From positions 1 to 64,000 of the forward strand of contig JBDKTO010000069.1 in NCBI GenBank assembly GCA_039680175.1: 64,000 nucleotides of DNA, read 5' to 3'. This DNA comes from Veillonellales bacterium. GTDB taxonomy: Bacteria > Bacillota > Negativicutes > JAAYSF01. Of this stretch, positions 61,972-64,000 are shown piece by piece (positions within the stretch are counted from its first letter, which is position 1; each line of letters begins with the position of its first letter). The notes under the pieces were generated by a model. It worked only from the letters and a program-made list of their open reading frames with translations. It searched no databases and was not told the origin of the DNA. Both the position numbers and the translations under genes were made by a program.

Positions 61972-62046
61972 GGCCCGTTGGTCAAGCGGTTAAGACACCG
62001 CCCTTTCACGGCGGTATCGCGGGTTCGATTCCCGCACGGGTCACCA
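61972..62046 (+). tRNA. tRNA-Glu (TTC)
   Basis: 75 nt with encoded CCA. Acceptor GGCCCGT/ACGGGTC, T arm GCGGG-TTCGATT-CCCGC, anticodon loop CTTTCAC with TTC at 62005-62007. Confidence 0.97.
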
Positions 62047-62056
62047 TATTTAGAAT

Positions 62057-62088
62057 AAAATGCAAAGCATATGCTTTGCATTTTTTGC
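62057..62088 (+). terminator. Terminator of tRNA cluster
   Basis: Perfect palindrome AAAATGCAAAGCAT/ATGCTTTGCATTTT, then more Ts. Confidence 0.85.
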
Positions 62089-62142
62089 GTTTTTAGTATA
62101 CTATACATATCATAGTCATAGGAACTTGTTAGAGGTGATACA

Positions 62143-62832
62143 TTGCGACTCCGAGAGCGTTTGAATGCAATCGCTGCCTTGGTGCCTAAGGGAGCCCGGC
62201 TGGCGGATATCGGTACAGATCATGCTTATCTGCCGATTACTCTGATCCAAAAACAGCAGATTTCCTGGGCAATAGCCGGCGAGGTTCATGCGGGACCTTA
62301 CCAATCCGCTAAGGAAACGATTGAACGTCTGGGATTACAAGAAAAAATTATGCTGCGATTGGGCGACGGGCTATCGGTCGTCACTCCCGGTGAAGTGGAT
62401 ACGGCAGTTATCGCCGGTATGGGGGGGACAACTATCGTAGCTATACTGTCCGGTCAGTTATCGGTTGCTCGATCCCTGAATCGCCTTATTCTGCAGCCGA
62501 TGATTGGGGCAGCAGCCGTACGTCGCTGGCTGTTAGCGAACGGTTGGTGTATTTGTGAAGAGTCCCTGGTTGTGGAAGAGTCGAGACTTTATGAAATGAT
62601 TGCCGCAGAACCGGGAACTTCTCCGGTTATTGAGCCGATTTTGTATGAAGTCGGGCCGATTTTGTGGCAAAAACGGCCGCCTTTATTGGCTGCGCATATT
62701 GAACAGCTGATTTCCCGGACTAACCGGATTTTGCAGGCTATGTCTGCCGGCGGCAATGCCAAAAATTCACCGCGCTATTACGAATTGGTTGCAAAAGTTC
62801 AACAGTTGGAGGCTAAACAAGCATGTCTGTAA
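62143..62832 (+). CDS. trmK: tRNA m1A22 methyltransferase TrmK
   Basis: 229 aa, TTG start with AGAGGTG upstream. Class I SAM motif GARLADIGTDHAYLPITLIQ (about 17-36), VDTAVIAGMGGTTIVAIL and RLILQPMIGAAAVRRWLLAN. Methylates A22 in some tRNAs. Follows the tRNA cluster and precedes the Nif3-family gene (10-bp overlap). Confidence 0.93.
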   Translation: MRLRERLNAIAALVPKGARLADIGTDHAYLPITLIQKQQISWAIAGEVHAGPYQSAKETIERLGLQEKIMLRLGDGLSVVTPGEVDTAVIAGMGGTTIVAILSGQLSVARSLNRLILQPMIGAAAVRRWLLANGWCICEESLVVEESRLYEMIAAEPGTSPVIEPILYEVGPILWQKRPPLLAAHIEQLISRTNRILQAMSAGGNAKNSPRYYELVAKVQQLEAKQACL

Positions 62833-63941
62833 AGTGTCAGGTTGTAATGGATGCGCTGGAAAAACTGGCGCCTAGACATTTGGCGGAAAGCTGGGATAAC
62901 GTTGGACTGCTGCTGGGCAGTCCGTCCCAGGATGTTCATAAAATTATGACCGCTTTGGATGTTACCGAAGCTGTAGTTGATCGGGCAATAGAGGATGGTG
63001 TCGATATGCTCGTTGCTCATCATCCGCTAATTTTTAAAGCAATAACCTCCATTCGCACCGATTTACCCCTGGGACGGTTATTGGAACGATTAATCCGAGC
63101 GGGAATGGCGGTGTTTGCCGTTCATACCAATTTAGATATCGCTGCTGACGGGGTAAATGATATCTTAGCCCGGAAATTGCAGCTAAATGCGATTCAGCCT
63201 TTAACGGTCAGCATGACGGAGAAACTGGTTAAATTTGTGGTATATGTTCCTTTTACTCACAGCGAAGCGGTTCGAACCGCCATGAGTCAGGCGGGGGCAG
63301 GACATATTGGAAATTACAGTCACTGTGCTTTTCAGTCGGAAGGAACCGGGACTTTTCTGCCGCTTACCGGGACAAATCCTTTTATTGGGAAACAAGGAAC
63401 ACTGGAACGTGTTCCAGAAATCCGTCTGGAAACGATCATGCCTGAGAAGAGCAGCAACCGGGTGATCAAAGCAGTGCTGAGGGCTCACCCCTATGAGGAA
63501 GTTGCTTATGATCTTTATCCGCTGCTCAACCGGGGAACTGGTTTTGGCTTAGGCCGGATCGGCGAACTGACAGAAACGGTGCCGCTAAATGATTTTGCTT
63601 TACGAGTGAAAACGGCGCTGGACATACCGTTTGTTCGTGTGGCGGGGCAAGAAAAGCAGAAGATTAAAAAAGTAGCTGTTTGCGGCGGAAGCGGCGCAGC
63701 ACTTATTTATAAAGCAAAAATGGCCGGAGCTGATGTATTGGTTACCGGTGATGTAAAGTATCATGAGGCGCAAAATGCTCAGAATGCAGGGATTGCTGTG
63801 ATGGATGCCGGGCATTTTGGTACAGAACGGCCGGTGATTTCTTTCCTGGCGCAATATCTGAATCAATGGGCTGTCCAGAATAAATGGAGCGTGGATATTT
63901 GCGGGGATTCTGTGTGCCAGGATGTTTTTAACGTGTATTAA
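62823..63941 (+). CDS. Nif3-like dinuclear metal protein (YqfO)
   Basis: 372 aa. VMDALEKLAPRHLAESWDNV, metal-ligand motifs DMLVAHHPLIFKAI and VFAVHTNLDIAADGVND in the first half, and the second-half counterparts VTGDVKYHEAQNA and VMDAGHFGTERPVI. A PII-like insert (about 130-240) marks the Firmicute YqfO form. Family often annotated as GTP cyclohydrolase I type 2 or metal chaperone; function not settled. Confidence 0.93.
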   Translation: MSVKCQVVMDALEKLAPRHLAESWDNVGLLLGSPSQDVHKIMTALDVTEAVVDRAIEDGVDMLVAHHPLIFKAITSIRTDLPLGRLLERLIRAGMAVFAVHTNLDIAADGVNDILARKLQLNAIQPLTVSMTEKLVKFVVYVPFTHSEAVRTAMSQAGAGHIGNYSHCAFQSEGTGTFLPLTGTNPFIGKQGTLERVPEIRLETIMPEKSSNRVIKAVLRAHPYEEVAYDLYPLLNRGTGFGLGRIGELTETVPLNDFALRVKTALDIPFVRVAGQEKQKIKKVAVCGGSGAALIYKAKMAGADVLVTGDVKYHEAQNAQNAGIAVMDAGHFGTERPVISFLAQYLNQWAVQNKWSVDICGDSVCQDVFNVY

Positions 63942-63971
63942 AGACAGGAGAATGAGATCCTGTCTTTTCAT
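63941..63971 (+). terminator. Terminator after Nif3-family gene
   Basis: AAGACAGGA/TCCTGTCTT stem starting in the stop codon, eight-base loop, then TTTCATTTT. A GAGGAGTG ribosome binding site for the next gene lies at the window's right edge. Confidence 0.8.
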
Positions 63972-64000
63972 TTTGTCAAAAAAAAAAGCGAGGAGTGACG

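Overview
The window reads as chromosomal backbone of an endospore-forming, diderm Firmicute, most likely a Negativicutes member of the Sporomusaceae type. Three things point there. Spore genes are present (gpr, spoIIP, yqfC, yqfD). An OstA/LptA-like periplasmic protein suggests an outer membrane. Gene order from comEA to the Nif3-family gene follows, from memory, the Bacillus/Clostridia order comEA-comEC-holA-rpsT-gpr-spoIIP-lepA-hemW-hrcA-grpE-dnaK-dnaJ-prmA-rsmE-mtaB-rpsU-yqeY-nfeD-floA-yqfC-yqfD-phoH-pgpH-ybeY-dgkA-cdd-era-yqzL-recO-glyQS-dnaG-rpoD-trmK-nif3. The genus cannot be fixed from sequence reading alone.

Layout. 0-8.6 kb is 2-hydroxyacid oxidation: the end of etfB, etfA and an FAD-linked dehydrogenase (probably an ETF-coupled lactate-type enzyme), then a second GlcD/GlcF pair flanked by a histidine kinase with a sugar-diacid recognition domain and a NarL-type response regulator. 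8.8-11.4 kb holds small accessory genes: a divergent HutP-like protein, ridA, lgt, a CsoR/CstR-type repressor and an unknown. 11.4-14.2 kb is leuS behind a T-box. 14.4-20 kb is comEA, a transporter, a DUF6125-like gene, comEC and holA. A c-di-AMP (ydaO/yuaA) riboswitch then precedes a secreted 3D-domain protein. 21.4-24.4 kb has rpsT and spore genes; 24.5-37 kb has lepA, hemW and the CIRCE-controlled heat-shock operon, which carries an archaeal-like (group III) chaperonin between hrcA and grpE. 37-53 kb runs rpsU to recO. 53.4-56.7 kb is glyQS behind a second T-box. 56.8-64 kb has the LptA-like gene, dgt, dnaG, rpoD, three tRNA genes, trmK and the Nif3-family gene.

How it works together. Most genes are housekeeping: translation, replication initiation, proteostasis, rRNA/tRNA maturation and sporulation. 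The interest lies in what has been inserted into the conserved block: the chaperonin, a HerA-like ATPase, the riboswitch-3D-DJ-1 island, a DUF502/CNNM pair behind an inverted-repeat operator, and the solitary LptA-like gene. The c-di-AMP riboswitch and PgpH, a c-di-AMP phosphodiesterase family, occur in the same window. I saw no phage genes, transposases, CRISPR arrays or rRNA genes. All functional calls rest on motif recognition and synteny; no database search was run.
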